A stretch of 64,000 bases of DNA from CAYFRC01 sp050946115 (GCA_050946115.1 JBMNUF010000001.1:62001-126000), one strand, 5' to 3'; positions 26,850-36,517 are shown, counted from the stretch's first letter. Numbers and translations: made by a program. The notes: generated by a model from the letters alone, not told the origin.

Positions 26850-28313
26850 CTATGTTCCTTCGCGGTGCGGTATCGACGCGTAGACGTCCGGCCGCGTAGC
26901 GTAGATGCCGGGCCTACACAACTGGCCGAAGCCCGTCACTCCCTCGCGCGCGCCGTCCGTCTTCGGGTCGCTGTAGCGCACGAAAAAGCGCTCCAACCGC
27001 AGCCGCAGGTCGAGCACGGTTTCTGCATATGCGGCAGAGCCTATAAGGTTGTGTTCCTCTGCGGGGTCTTCCGAAATGCGGTAGAGCTCGTTCCCGCCAT
27101 AGGGGTAGTGATGGATGTATTTCCATTCGTCCGTGCGGATCATGCGCACGGGGCCGTATTCGTCGAAGACGACGACCTCCTCCCTTGTGGACGCGCCGCC
27201 CCGCAGCGCGGGCAGAAAGCTCGCGCCCGGAAGGTCGTTCGGGCACGACCCGCCGACGATCTCCGCGATCGTCGGGAACAAATCGTAGGCGCTGACCATT
27301 GCACTTGACACCGTGCCCGGTTTTGCAATCTCCGCCGGATAGCGGATGAGGAACGGCACCTTGACGGAGGTGTCGAACATATTGAGCGGGAAGGTGCCGT
27401 TTCCCTTGCCCCAGATTCCGTGGTGCCCCATGTTCATACCGTTGTCGCCCGTAAAAATCAGGAGTGTGTCGTCCAAAATCCCCTGCGCTTCGAGCGTTTG
27501 TATGATTTTGCCGATCCCCTCGTCCATCGCGGAAATCGCGGCGAAATAGCCTCTCAGGTTTTCGAGGCGGCGCGGCGTGCCGTATACGGGGTCTACCGTC
27601 AAATGCGGGTGGTCGGGCACGTCGGGAATGCTCTCAAACTTACAGTCTGCATAGTAATCGATCCACTTTTGCGGGTGCTGCTCCGCCTCCCACGGCGAAT
27701 GCGGCGCGGTGTAGTGTACGCTCAGGTAAAAGGGCGTATCTTTTGCCGAAAGCCGCACGATGTCGGAACAGGCGCGCTGCGTGATGAGGTCGGTGACGTA
27801 TTCGCCGTGGCGCACCGTAATCTCCCCGTTTTCGACGATGTCGGGGTGGTAATAGAAGCATCCGCCCTTTCCGATCGTGTACCACGAGGAAAAGCCACAC
27901 TGCGGCTGCAGGCTGTCGCCCAAATGCCACTTCCCGGAAAGCGCGCAGGTATACCCGTTTTCGCGGAGCATATCCGTATAGGTGGGGGTGCCCTGAAGGT
28001 AGGCGATGGGTTCCGTTTCGTCCGCATAGCCGCCGTAGGGGTTTTCCCTGCCCTGCGCTGCGAATTTCTGCGCGTCCACGTTGCCGGAGCGGAGCCAGTC
28101 CAACACCCCGTGCGCGGAAGGCATCCTGCCCGTCAGAAGGGACGCGCGCGCGGGCGAACAGACGGGCGATGCGCAAAAGAAATTCTCAAAGCGCATCCCC
28201 TCCGCCGCGATTCGGTCCAGAGACGGCGTATACAATTCCGGCGTTCCCGCACAGCGCATGGCCCACGCGCCCTGGTCGTCCGCCAAGATGAACACGATGT
28301 TCGGTTTCCGCAT
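26850..28313 (-). CDS. Sulfatase, cysteine type
   Basis: 487-residue sulfatase. The N-terminus KPNIVFILADDQG supplies metal ligands. The formylglycine signature CSPAR places Cys52 as the residue to be oxidised, in the strict Cys-type CxPxR form. LSGKWHLGD and FTGDNGMNMGHHG are further family motifs. No signal peptide, so probably cytosolic. It requires a maturase (FGE or anaerobic radical-SAM enzyme) not present in this window. Start 28313 has GGAGGG 8 bp upstream. Substrate could be a sulfated mucin or glycosaminoglycan sugar; a phosphoesterase of the same fold is the alternative. Confidence 0.9.
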   Translation of the reverse strand: MRKPNIVFILADDQGAWAMRCAGTPELYTPSLDRIAAEGMRFENFFCASPVCSPARASLLTGRMPSAHGVLDWLRSGNVDAQKFAAQGRENPYGGYADETEPIAYLQGTPTYTDMLRENGYTCALSGKWHLGDSLQPQCGFSSWYTIGKGGCFYYHPDIVENGEITVRHGEYVTDLITQRACSDIVRLSAKDTPFYLSVHYTAPHSPWEAEQHPQKWIDYYADCKFESIPDVPDHPHLTVDPVYGTPRRLENLRGYFAAISAMDEGIGKIIQTLEAQGILDDTLLIFTGDNGMNMGHHGIWGKGNGTFPLNMFDTSVKVPFLIRYPAEIAKPGTVSSAMVSAYDLFPTIAEIVGGSCPNDLPGASFLPALRGGASTREEVVVFDEYGPVRMIRTDEWKYIHHYPYGGNELYRISEDPAEEHNLIGSAAYAETVLDLRLRLERFFVRYSDPKTDGAREGVTGFGQLCRPGIYATRPDVYASIPHREGT

Positions 28314-28357
28314 GGTTTCAGCCCTCCTATGCGGCGCGGGACGCGCCGCCTCTCTTT

Positions 28358-29581
28358 TTAGAAATGCAGCGTCGCGAAGTAGTCCTCCGGCGTCTCCGCG
28401 CGGCGGATCATGGAAAAGGAGTCGTCCTCGTGCAGCAGGAACTCCGCGCTGCGGAGCTTGCCGTTGTAGTTGTAGCCCATGGCATGCCCGTGCGCGCCCG
28501 TGTCGTGCAGGATCAAAATGTCCCCGATGTCGATCTTGGGGAGCGCGCGGTCGATCGCGAACTTGTCGTTGTTCTCGCACAGGGAGCCGACCACGTCGTA
28601 TACATGATCGCACGGTGCATCTTCCTTGCCCGCGACGGTGATGTGGTGGTACGCGCCGTACATCGCGGGGCGCATGAGGTTCGCCGCGCAGGCATCGACG
28701 CCGATATACCGCTTGTAGATGTCCTTTTCGTGGATCGCCGTCGTCACGAGGCAGCCGAAGGGGCCCGTCATGTAGCGCCCCAATTCCGTCGCGACCGCGA
28801 TTTGGGAATCGTCCCCCAGCACCTCGCGATACGCCTTTTCGACGTTCTCGCCGATGCGGAAGATGTCGGGCTCCTTATCGCCCGGCTTATAGGGAATGCC
28901 GATGCCGCCCGAAAGGTTCACCATGGCCATGTCCGCGCCGCAAACGTCCCCGACTTCCCGCGCGAGCTCGAACAGAATCTTCGCCATGGTCGGGTAATAC
29001 GTCTCATCGAGCACATTGCTTGCGAGAAATCCATGCAGCCCGAACCGCTTTGCACCCAAAGACTGTAATTTCTTTACCCCTCGGAGAATCTGCTCGTGCG
29101 TCATGCCGTATTTGGCATCCTTCGGGCTGCCCATGACGAACGTGCCGAGCCGAAAATCCCCGCCGGGGTTGTAGCGCAGGGAGATGAACTCCGGAATCCC
29201 GCCGTGTTCCGCCAAAAAGTCGATGTGTGTGAAGTCGTCCAAATTGATGCGCGCATTCAGGTGCCGCGCGTAGAGGTATTCCTCCTTCGGCGTCTCGTTC
29301 GAAGAAAACATGATCTCCTCCCCCGAAAAGCCGCACCTTTCCGCGAGCAGAAGTTCGCACAGCGACGCGCAGTCCACGCCGCAGCCCTCCTCGCGCAAAA
29401 TCTTGAGGATTGTCGGATTGGGCAGCGCCTTGACCGCGAAAAATTCCTTGTATCCCTTGTTCCACGAGAACACTTTGTTGAGCGTTCGCGCCCGCTCCCG
29501 AATGCCCTTTTCATCGTACAGGTAAAACGGCGTGGGGTGGCGGGCGATGATTTCCTTTAATACATGTATGTCCGGCCGCAT
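28358..29581 (-). CDS. lysA: Diaminopimelate decarboxylase
   Basis: 407-residue fold-III PLP decarboxylase that makes L-lysine from meso-diaminopimelate. The PLP lysine is in FFAVKALPNPTIL; the phosphate-binding glycines are NLSGGIGIPY; GSLCENNDKF is the CExxD element that separates this group from ornithine decarboxylases. Preferred start ATG 29581 has GGAGGAGA upstream; a TTG at 29596 overlaps that RBS. It lies 27 bp behind the GH3 gene on the same strand. Confidence 0.88.
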   Translation of the reverse strand: MRPDIHVLKEIIARHPTPFYLYDEKGIRERARTLNKVFSWNKGYKEFFAVKALPNPTILKILREEGCGVDCASLCELLLAERCGFSGEEIMFSSNETPKEEYLYARHLNARINLDDFTHIDFLAEHGGIPEFISLRYNPGGDFRLGTFVMGSPKDAKYGMTHEQILRGVKKLQSLGAKRFGLHGFLASNVLDETYYPTMAKILFELAREVGDVCGADMAMVNLSGGIGIPYKPGDKEPDIFRIGENVEKAYREVLGDDSQIAVATELGRYMTGPFGCLVTTAIHEKDIYKRYIGVDACAANLMRPAMYGAYHHITVAGKEDAPCDHVYDVVGSLCENNDKFAIDRALPKIDIGDILILHDTGAHGHAMGYNYNGKLRSAEFLLHEDDSFSMIRRAETPEDYFATLHF

Positions 29582-29608
29582 TTTTCTCTCCTCCAAACGC
29601 TTGGAAAT

Positions 29609-30658
29609 TCAAGGCAGGGCGCACTTCCAAAGAAGGATTCGCCGCACCGATTCGTCGATGCGCTCTCGGGATATCTCGCCGCTTTCGATCGCGGCGAGCA
29701 CCTTGTCGATGTGCTTCGTCGCGCTCTTGACGCAGAGCAGGTCGCTCCCCGCGCGGATCGCGAGCACGCAGGGGTTCTTCGTAAAGCGCGAGATCGCGCG
29801 CATGCCGAGTTCGTCGGTAATGACTACGCCTTCAAAGCCCATATCGCGCCGCAGATAGTCGTAGACCGCCTTGGACAGGGATGCGGGGTTCTCCCCGTCA
29901 AAGCAGGTCACGATGTTGTGGCTGACCATGACCGCGTCGACGCCCTCTTCGATCCCCGCCGCAAACGGCAACAAATCCTTCGTCTCGAACTCCGTGAGCG
30001 AGCGCTTATCCATGCTCATGCCCCGGTGCGTATCGGAATTGCCGCCGTAGCCCGGAAAATGCTTGAGGCACGCGCCGATGCCCTCCTCGTTCATGACGGC
30101 GACGACGCTCGAAACGTATCGGGAAACCTCCTCGGCATCGGTCGAAAACGCGCGCGGATAGATATAGCTCTTCTTGCTCTCCGCCACATCCGCGACGGGT
30201 GCGAGGTTGAGGTTGATGCCGAGGCCAAGCAGCAGCTTCGCCTTTTCGCGCGTATCCTCGGCAATCCCGTCCCAGCCGCCGGAAGCATATACTTTGCGCG
30301 GCGACGGGAACGCGCTGTCGCGATACGCCTTATATTTCGATACGCGGTTTACGGAGCCGCCCTCTTCATCCACCGCGATGAAAAGGGGCAGCTTCGCGCT
30401 TTCCCGAAGCTTTCGGATCATCTCCCGCGCCGAAGCGGCGTCCCGCTTCTCAAAATCGGACGCAAACAGGATGTAGCCCCCCGGCTCCCAGTCCATCGGG
30501 TCCCCACTCGCAAGCGGCGTGGTCAGAAACATCTGCTGCACCTTTTCCCGAAGCGTCATTTCTTCGAGTATGCCGTCAATCTCCGCCTCCGTCAGCGCAA
30601 GCGCACAGGTCGGAAGGAGAAAGAGAAGCAGCAGCAGGCAACATACGCGGCGCAGCAT
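29609..30658 (-). CDS. GH3 beta-N-acetylhexosaminidase (NagZ-like), exported
   Basis: 349 residues. An N-terminal signal sequence (RRVCCLLLLLFLLPTCALA) is followed by the GH3 catalytic barrel with KHFPGYGGNSDTHRG, the NagZ-type KHFPG(H/Y)G signature, and the nucleophile Asp in GVVITDELGM. Such enzymes remove GlcNAc from muropeptides or glycans. The signal sequence suggests action outside the membrane, as for Bacillus NagZ. The second GH3 domain is absent. Starts 5 bp after the pheT stop with no good RBS, so it may depend on coupling. Confidence 0.9.
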   Translation of the reverse strand: MLRRVCCLLLLLFLLPTCALALTEAEIDGILEEMTLREKVQQMFLTTPLASGDPMDWEPGGYILFASDFEKRDAASAREMIRKLRESAKLPLFIAVDEEGGSVNRVSKYKAYRDSAFPSPRKVYASGGWDGIAEDTREKAKLLLGLGINLNLAPVADVAESKKSYIYPRAFSTDAEEVSRYVSSVVAVMNEEGIGACLKHFPGYGGNSDTHRGMSMDKRSLTEFETKDLLPFAAGIEEGVDAVMVSHNIVTCFDGENPASLSKAVYDYLRRDMGFEGVVITDELGMRAISRFTKNPCVLAIRAGSDLLCVKSATKHIDKVLAAIESGEISRERIDESVRRILLWKCALP

Positions 30659-30662
30659 GGTT

Positions 30663-33056
30663 TTACGCCCGGATGCTCGCGCCGTGCGCCTTTTCGCACG
30701 CAGTGAGCACCTTGTTCATCAAAGAATCGATCTCCGCCTCCGTCAGCGTGTGGTCCGCGTTGCGGAACGACAGGGAGAACGCCACGCTCTTTTTTCCGTC
30801 GCCGAGCTGCACGCCGCGGTATATGTCAAACAGCGCGACAGTCTCGAGGCTCTTTCCGGCGGCGGCGCGGATCGTGTCCATCACATAGCCGACGGGCTCC
30901 GCCTCCGCCATCACGAGCGCGATGTCGCGCGCCACGGCGGGGAATCGCGGAAGCGGCTTTACGGGCGGGATGGGCTTTTCGAGCTTTTGCAGCTTCGAAA
31001 CGTCGATCTCCGCGAGGTAGATTCTCGCGCCCTCGATGTCAAACGCCGCGCACAGGTCGGGATGCGCTTCGCCCATGCGCGCAAAGTCCATGCCGTTCAC
31101 AGACAATATCGCCTTGCGCCCGGGGTGGTAGTAGCCGTCGCCGTCCGCGCGGATGGCGGGCTCGATGCCAAAGCCCTGCAGGAGCGCGTACACCGCGTCC
31201 TTGAGCGCGTAAAAATCTGCGTTCTCGCCGTACATGCCCAGAAGCAGCGTGTCGCGCTGCATGGGGAGAGCTTCGCCTTCCGTCTTGATGAATTCCGGCG
31301 CGAGCTCGAACAGCTTTCCCGCCGCGTTTCCGTGGCGAATGTTACCCGCAAGCACCGATGCCATGGACGGCACGAGCGACGTGCGCATGACGGACGTGTC
31401 CTCGCCCAAAGGATTGCGAATCACTACGGGGTCGAGCCTTTCGTCGCCCTCGGGCAGGCGCAGGAACTCGATCCACTTGGGCGAAATGAAGGAGAAATTG
31501 AGCGCCTCGAAAAAGCCCATGCCGACGAGCGCGTTTTTGATCTTGTCGTTGCGCAGCTGCTTTTCGCCGCGCGTCCCCACCGTCGTCACGCCGCGCATGA
31601 GCGTCGAGGGAATATCGTCGTAGCCGTGCAGGCGCAGCACCTCCTCCGCAAGGTCCGCTTCGCCATCGATGTCGCCGCGCCACGCGGGCACCAGTGCGCG
31701 GATGTCGTCGCCTGCGATATCCGTTTCGATGCCCAGCCGCCACAGGATGTCTTCGATCTCCTCGGGCGGAACGGGGATGGAGATGAGGCTTTGGATGCGC
31801 TTTACGGAGGCTTCGATCTCCCTTTGCGGCGCGGGATCGGGGTAGTGGTCGAACGCGCCCGGCACGATGTCGCCGCAGGCGAGCATCTCCACGAGCATGC
31901 ACGCCCTGTCGAGCGCCTCCATGGTGCTTTCGACGCATACGCCCTTTTCGAACCGCGCGGACGCCTCCGTGCGGATGCCCAGCGCGCGGGACGTCAGGCG
32001 GTTGTTCGTGCGGTCAAACGCGGCGCACTCGAACAGTACCCGCTTCGTTTCGTGCGTGATTTCGGATTCCTCGCCGCCGATCACGCCCGCAAGCCCCGTC
32101 GCCCTCTCCGCGTCGGCGATGACGAGCATGGAGGGATCGAGCCTGTGCTCCTTTCCGTCGAGCGTGGTGAGCATTTCATCCTGCCCGGCGCGGCGCACGA
32201 TGATGGTGTGGTCCTTCACCTTGGCGAGGTCGAACGCGTGCATGGGGTGCCCCGTCTCCAGCATGACGAAGTTCGTGATGTCCACGATGTTGTTGATCGG
32301 GCGCATGCCCGCCGCGTGCAGGTACGCGCGCAGCCAGATGGGCGACGGCTCGATCTTCACATTGTCGATTACGCGCGAGCAATAGCGCGGGCAGTTTTCG
32401 TCGTCCAGAACGGTCACTTTCGCGTAGTCCTCAAAGCGCCCCTTGCCGTTTTCCGCAAACGCGATCTCGGGCAGTACGCAGTGCGCGTCCAAAACCGCCG
32501 CACTTTCCCTCGCGATGCCCCACAGGGACAGGCAGTCCGGGCGGTTCGCGAGGATCTCGAAATCGACCACGTCCGTCGTCATATGGAACAGTTCGTGTGC
32601 ATCCATGCCGCAGGGTACGTCCTCTTCGATGAGTAAGATGCCTTCGTCGCCGCAGTGCGGATACAGCGCCTCCGAAACGCCCAGTTCCGTGCCCGAGCAC
32701 AGCATTCCGAACGATTCCACGCCGCGAATCTTGCCTTTTTTGATTTTGATGTCGCCCGGAAGCTGCGCACCAACCAGTGCGCAGCATACGCGCGCGCCCT
32801 GAAACACGTTCGGCGCGCCGCAGACGACCTGCAGCGGCTCCCCTTGCCCGACATCTACCGTGCACACGTGCAGGTGGTCGGAATTGGGGTGCGGCTCGCA
32901 CGTCAGCACCCGCGCCGTCACCACATCGGTAAACCCGCTGCCGACGTTTTCGATGCCCTCCACGGCATTTCCCGCCATGACCATTTTTTTCGCGTATTCT
33001 TCCGTATCCGGCATCGCGTCCAGATAGTCCTTCAGCCATTCGACCGGTATTTTCAT
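30663..33056 (-). CDS. pheT: Phenylalanyl-tRNA synthetase beta subunit
   Basis: 797 residues, normal length. Order of domains: N-terminal MKIPVEWLKDYLD, the tRNA-binding OB-fold (HPNSDHLHVCTVDVG), B3/B4 editing domain, B5 DNA-binding-like domain, the class II-like core, and the C-terminal anticodon-binding domain (FPAVARDIALVM). Partner of PheS in an alpha2-beta2 enzyme. It follows pheS by 27 bp and is controlled by the T-box leader upstream. Confidence 0.97.
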   Translation of the reverse strand: MKIPVEWLKDYLDAMPDTEEYAKKMVMAGNAVEGIENVGSGFTDVVTARVLTCEPHPNSDHLHVCTVDVGQGEPLQVVCGAPNVFQGARVCCALVGAQLPGDIKIKKGKIRGVESFGMLCSGTELGVSEALYPHCGDEGILLIEEDVPCGMDAHELFHMTTDVVDFEILANRPDCLSLWGIARESAAVLDAHCVLPEIAFAENGKGRFEDYAKVTVLDDENCPRYCSRVIDNVKIEPSPIWLRAYLHAAGMRPINNIVDITNFVMLETGHPMHAFDLAKVKDHTIIVRRAGQDEMLTTLDGKEHRLDPSMLVIADAERATGLAGVIGGEESEITHETKRVLFECAAFDRTNNRLTSRALGIRTEASARFEKGVCVESTMEALDRACMLVEMLACGDIVPGAFDHYPDPAPQREIEASVKRIQSLISIPVPPEEIEDILWRLGIETDIAGDDIRALVPAWRGDIDGEADLAEEVLRLHGYDDIPSTLMRGVTTVGTRGEKQLRNDKIKNALVGMGFFEALNFSFISPKWIEFLRLPEGDERLDPVVIRNPLGEDTSVMRTSLVPSMASVLAGNIRHGNAAGKLFELAPEFIKTEGEALPMQRDTLLLGMYGENADFYALKDAVYALLQGFGIEPAIRADGDGYYHPGRKAILSVNGMDFARMGEAHPDLCAAFDIEGARIYLAEIDVSKLQKLEKPIPPVKPLPRFPAVARDIALVMAEAEPVGYVMDTIRAAAGKSLETVALFDIYRGVQLGDGKKSVAFSLSFRNADHTLTEAEIDSLMNKVLTACEKAHGASIRA

Positions 33057-33083
33057 CGTGATTTCCTCCCCACTCGTTCGTTC

Positions 33084-34106
33084 TTATCGGAACTGCGACA
33101 GGAAGCGCAGGTCGTTTTCATACAGGTAGCGCATATCGGGAACCTTGTATTTCAAAAGCGTGAGGCGCTCTATGCCCATGCCGAACGCAAAGCCCGTATA
33201 CTTTTTGCTGTCGATCCCGTTCATTTCGAGCACCTTGGGGTTGACCATGCCCGCGCCAAGCACCTCGATCCAGCCCGTGCCCTTGCACATGCGGCAGCCC
33301 TTGCCCATGCAGTTCACGCAGGTAAAATCGACCTCGGCGGAAGGCTCCGTGAATGGGAAGAATGAGGGGCGGAAGCGCGCCCGCGCACCCTCGCCGTAGA
33401 GCTTTTTCGCAAAGATTTCCAGCATCCCCTTGAGATCGCCCATGGAGATTCCCTCGTCGATGACGAGCCCTTCCATCTGGTGGAACACGGGCGAATGCGT
33501 CGCGTCCACCTCGTCCGCGCGGTACACCCTGCCGGGGCAAACGATGCGGATCGGCGGCTTGTGCGTCTCCATCACGCGCGCCTGCACGGGCGACGTGTGC
33601 GTGCGCAATACGACGTTGTCGTCGACGTAAAAGGTGTCCTGCGCGTCGCGCGTGGGGTGGTTCTTCGGGATGTTCAAAAGCTCGAAATTGTACCTGTCGA
33701 ATTCGACCTCCGGCCCGTCCACGACCTCAAAGCCCATGCCGGTGAAGATGGTGAGCAATTCGTCCAGCACGATGTTCATCGGATGCAGGCTCCCCGCGCT
33801 GCGCCCGGCGGAGGGGATCGTCACGTCGATCGCCTCGTCCTTCAGGCGCTTTTCCCTTTCGATCTGCCCGATGCGCTGCGCGCAGGCGTCTATCGCCTGC
33901 TCCAGATTCTCGCGCACCTCGTTTACGAGCTGCCCCATCTTCGGGCGTTCCTCGGGCGCGAGCTTTCCCATGCCGCGAAGGATGGCGGTGAGTTCCCCCT
34001 TCTTCCCCATCACCTTCACGCGAAGCTGCTCCAGCGCGGCCGAATCCCGCACGGTCTCAAGCTCGGCAAGCGTTTTCTCCTGAATCTGCCTCAACTGTTC
34101 CTGCAA
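33084..34106 (-). CDS. pheS: Phenylalanyl-tRNA synthetase alpha subunit
   Basis: 340-residue catalytic subunit. Class II motifs are visible: GSLHPMN, HPTRDAQDTFY, the motif 2 region RVYRADEVDATHSPVFHQ and the motif 3 stretch FGMGIERLTLLKY. The start is taken as TTG 34106, with GAGGGGG 7 bp upstream; a TTG at 34127 precedes that RBS. Expression depends on a Phe-specific T-box. Confidence 0.96.
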   Translation of the reverse strand: MQEQLRQIQEKTLAELETVRDSAALEQLRVKVMGKKGELTAILRGMGKLAPEERPKMGQLVNEVRENLEQAIDACAQRIGQIEREKRLKDEAIDVTIPSAGRSAGSLHPMNIVLDELLTIFTGMGFEVVDGPEVEFDRYNFELLNIPKNHPTRDAQDTFYVDDNVVLRTHTSPVQARVMETHKPPIRIVCPGRVYRADEVDATHSPVFHQMEGLVIDEGISMGDLKGMLEIFAKKLYGEGARARFRPSFFPFTEPSAEVDFTCVNCMGKGCRMCKGTGWIEVLGAGMVNPKVLEMNGIDSKKYTGFAFGMGIERLTLLKYKVPDMRYLYENDLRFLSQFR

Positions 34107-34380
34107 TGTTCTTCCCCCTCGTCTCAATAAAGTAAAAAACCCCCTGCCCCACGCATATGGGGCGGGAGTGCCGCTGTACCACCCAAATTCGCCCTCCCGA
34201 AAGCCGGTTCAGGCCTTTAGTCCTTCTATCGGAGACGAACCCGTCCGCGCTTACTGTGCCCTTCGGCGCGGAGGCTCCGGAGCGAACTTCTGCGGAATGC
34301 ATTCCCCTGCGCTCTCAGCCCATGGCGCAGCTCTCTGTTCGGCGCATATCCCGCATACTTTTCTCCTTCATTGCCGTACA
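34107..34380 (-). promoter_or_regulatory. T-box leader, phenylalanine specifier, for pheST
   Basis: The antiterminator T-box sequence GGTGGTACAGCGG lies at 34171-34183 (minus). The competing terminator has stem GCCCCA/TGGGGC (34146-34163) and a T-run at 34134-34139. Stem I carries the AGTA and AGAGAG motifs, and the specifier TTC (Phe) is at 34284-34286, one base before the CTCC that pairs with the GGAG at the base of stem I. Uncharged tRNA-Phe would switch on pheST. Confidence 0.93.
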
Positions 34381-34386
34381 ATTCGT

Positions 34387-34416
34387 ATTATACCATCTGC
34401 GGCAAAGTGCAATCAA
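34387..34416 (-). promoter_or_regulatory. Promoter of the pheST T-box transcript
   Basis: Minus-strand TTGATT (34411-34416) and TATAAT (34387-34392), 18-bp spacing, directly before the T-box leader. Confidence 0.75.
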
Positions 34417-34484
34417 GTTAATTATGCGTAACCCCGCTTTGCGCGCCAAATCCGCCAAACAAACTTGAAGAAATCGTTAAATTG

Positions 34485-34545
34485 TTAGCAGTCTCGCCTT
34501 TTGAGTGCTAATTCGCTTGACAATACACCTGTTTTCACCTATAAT
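34485..34545 (+). promoter_or_regulatory. CIRCE operator and promoter of htpG
   Basis: TTAGCAGTC (34485-34493), nine-base spacer, GAGTGCTAA (34503-34511): the HrcA-binding CIRCE element with a single mismatch in its left arm. It is followed at once by TTGACA (34517-34522) and TATAAT (34540-34545), 17-bp spacing. HrcA-controlled heat-shock expression is expected. Confidence 0.92.
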
Positions 34546-34578
34546 ACAAGTAAATCAAATACCGCAGGAGGCAATTTT

Positions 34579-36441
34579 ATGGCACAGAAAGGCACCATTT
34601 CCATCAACGCACAAAACATCATGCCGATCATCAAGCGCTGGCTGTATTCGGACAAAGACATATTTCTTAGAGAAATCGTTTCCAACGGCTGCGACGCCAT
34701 CGCAAAGCACAAAATGCTCACGCAGGGCGGGCAGGTCGCGCCCGAGGAGGACTATCGCGTAACCGTTACCCTCGATAAGGAAAACGGCTTCCTCTCCGTG
34801 TCCGACAACGGCATCGGCATGACGCAGGACGAGGTCGAGCGCTTCATCGCGCAGGTCGCGTTTTCCGGCGCGGAGGAATTCCTCGCGAAATATAAAGGCG
34901 AGGACGCGGACAAGGGCGGCATCATCGGCCACTTCGGCCTGGGCTTTTATTCCTCGTTCATGGTCTCCGAAAAGGTCGTCATCGACACGCTGAGCTGGCA
35001 GGAAGGCGCGCAGGCCGTGCGCTGGAGCAGCGAGGACGGCATGGAATACGAAATCTCCGATTCCGACCGCGCAACGCGAGGCACCACCGTCACCATGTAT
35101 ATTTCGGACGAGGACAGGGAGTTCCTCGAATATTACACCGCCCGTCAGGTGCTCGAAAAGTACTGCGCGTTCATGCCCGTTCCCATCTATCTGAATGAGA
35201 TCAAGCCGCCGGAGGAGCCGAAGGAAGGCGAAGAGCCGAAAGAGACAGCCAAGGAAGAACCCAAACCCGTAAACGACACCTCCCCCCTCTGGCTCAAAAA
35301 GCCGAGCGAGGTGAAGGATGAAGAATACCTCGAGTTCTACCACAAGGTGTTCCGCGACATGGAGGACCCCCTCTTTTGGATTCACCTGAACGCGGAATAC
35401 CCGTTCAACCTGAAGGGCATCCTCTATTTCCCGCGCATCAAGAACGAATTCACCGCCTCCGAGGGCGTCATCAAGCTGTACAACAACCAAGTCTTCGTGG
35501 CGGACAACATCAAGGAGGTCATCCCCGAGTTCCTGATGCTCCTAAAGGGCGCGATCGACTGCCCGGACCTTCCGCTCAACGTATCCCGCTCGTTCCTGCA
35601 GAACGACGGCTACGTGCGCAAGATGTCCGCGTACATCACGCGCAAGGTCGCAGACAGGCTCGTTTCGGAATTCACCGACAAGCGCGAGCAATACGAGAAA
35701 TACTGGGACAGCATCCACCCCTTCGTAAAATACGGCTCTATCCGCGACGAGAAGTTCTTCGACCGCGTGAAGGATGCGATCCTCTACAAGACCACGGACG
35801 ACAGATACCTCACGCTCTCCGAATACGTAGAGGCAAACCCGGGCGATGGCAAAAAGACCGTGTTCTACACCAGCGACCCCAAGCGGCAGGCGCAGATGGT
35901 GGAGCTGTACAGGCAGGAAGGCCACGATGTGGTGCTTCTGGATACGCTCATCGACAGCAACTTCATGTCCTTTATGGAGTACCGCGGCGGCGCGGATGCC
36001 GTGACCTTCCGCCGCGTGGACGCGGACACCGAGGGGCTCACCGAATCGGGCGAGACCGACGAAGAGGCGCGCAAGAAGCTTGAGGAGATGTTCCGAAAGG
36101 CGCTTGATCTCCCGGACCTGGCCGTCAGGCTCGACAGGTTCAAGTCGCAGGACATCCCCGCGATGGTGACGGTCGAGGAGCAGTCCCGCCGCTTCTCCGA
36201 GATGGCGCGGTTCATGGGGCAGGGCTTTTCGATGCCCGAAAGAAAGACGCTCGTCTTAAACGATGCACACCCCTTGATCGCCTATCTTCGCGGCGCAGAG
36301 GAGGACGATGATCTCGCGCCCACCGTGTGCGCACACGTCATGGACCTGTCCGAAATGGCGCGAAAGCCCCTGGAATCCGACCGCATGGTCGCCTTCCTGA
36401 AGCGCAGCAACGAGATTCTGACCAGGCTGATCGCAAAATAA
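34579..36441 (+). CDS. htpG: Hsp90 chaperone HtpG
   Basis: 620 residues. The N-terminal GHKL ATPase domain has FLREIVSNGCDAI, DNGIGM and GHFGLGFYSSFMV. The middle domain contains NVSRSFLQ, whose Arg contacts ATP phosphate, and the C-terminal dimerisation domain follows. A charged, Pro/Glu-rich linker (PPEEPKEGEEPKE) lies between N and middle domains and is longer than in E. coli HtpG. ATG 34579 follows GGAGG. HrcA/CIRCE control is uncommon for htpG in Bacillus but is seen in other Firmicutes. Confidence 0.96.
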   Translation: MAQKGTISINAQNIMPIIKRWLYSDKDIFLREIVSNGCDAIAKHKMLTQGGQVAPEEDYRVTVTLDKENGFLSVSDNGIGMTQDEVERFIAQVAFSGAEEFLAKYKGEDADKGGIIGHFGLGFYSSFMVSEKVVIDTLSWQEGAQAVRWSSEDGMEYEISDSDRATRGTTVTMYISDEDREFLEYYTARQVLEKYCAFMPVPIYLNEIKPPEEPKEGEEPKETAKEEPKPVNDTSPLWLKKPSEVKDEEYLEFYHKVFRDMEDPLFWIHLNAEYPFNLKGILYFPRIKNEFTASEGVIKLYNNQVFVADNIKEVIPEFLMLLKGAIDCPDLPLNVSRSFLQNDGYVRKMSAYITRKVADRLVSEFTDKREQYEKYWDSIHPFVKYGSIRDEKFFDRVKDAILYKTTDDRYLTLSEYVEANPGDGKKTVFYTSDPKRQAQMVELYRQEGHDVVLLDTLIDSNFMSFMEYRGGADAVTFRRVDADTEGLTESGETDEEARKKLEEMFRKALDLPDLAVRLDRFKSQDIPAMVTVEEQSRRFSEMARFMGQGFSMPERKTLVLNDAHPLIAYLRGAEEDDDLAPTVCAHVMDLSEMARKPLESDRMVAFLKRSNEILTRLIAK

Positions 36442-36454
36442 CCGAGAAAACCGG

Positions 36455-36483
36455 TTGACGGAACGCCGAATCCCTGTTATAAT
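36455..36483 (+). promoter_or_regulatory. Promoter of the small membrane protein gene
   Basis: TTGACG (36455-36460) and TATAAT (36478-36483), 17-bp spacing, 34 bp before the start codon. Confidence 0.8.
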
Positions 36484-36517
36484 ACAAAGCAAGAAAGAAG
36501 CAAACGGAGGCATTCAT

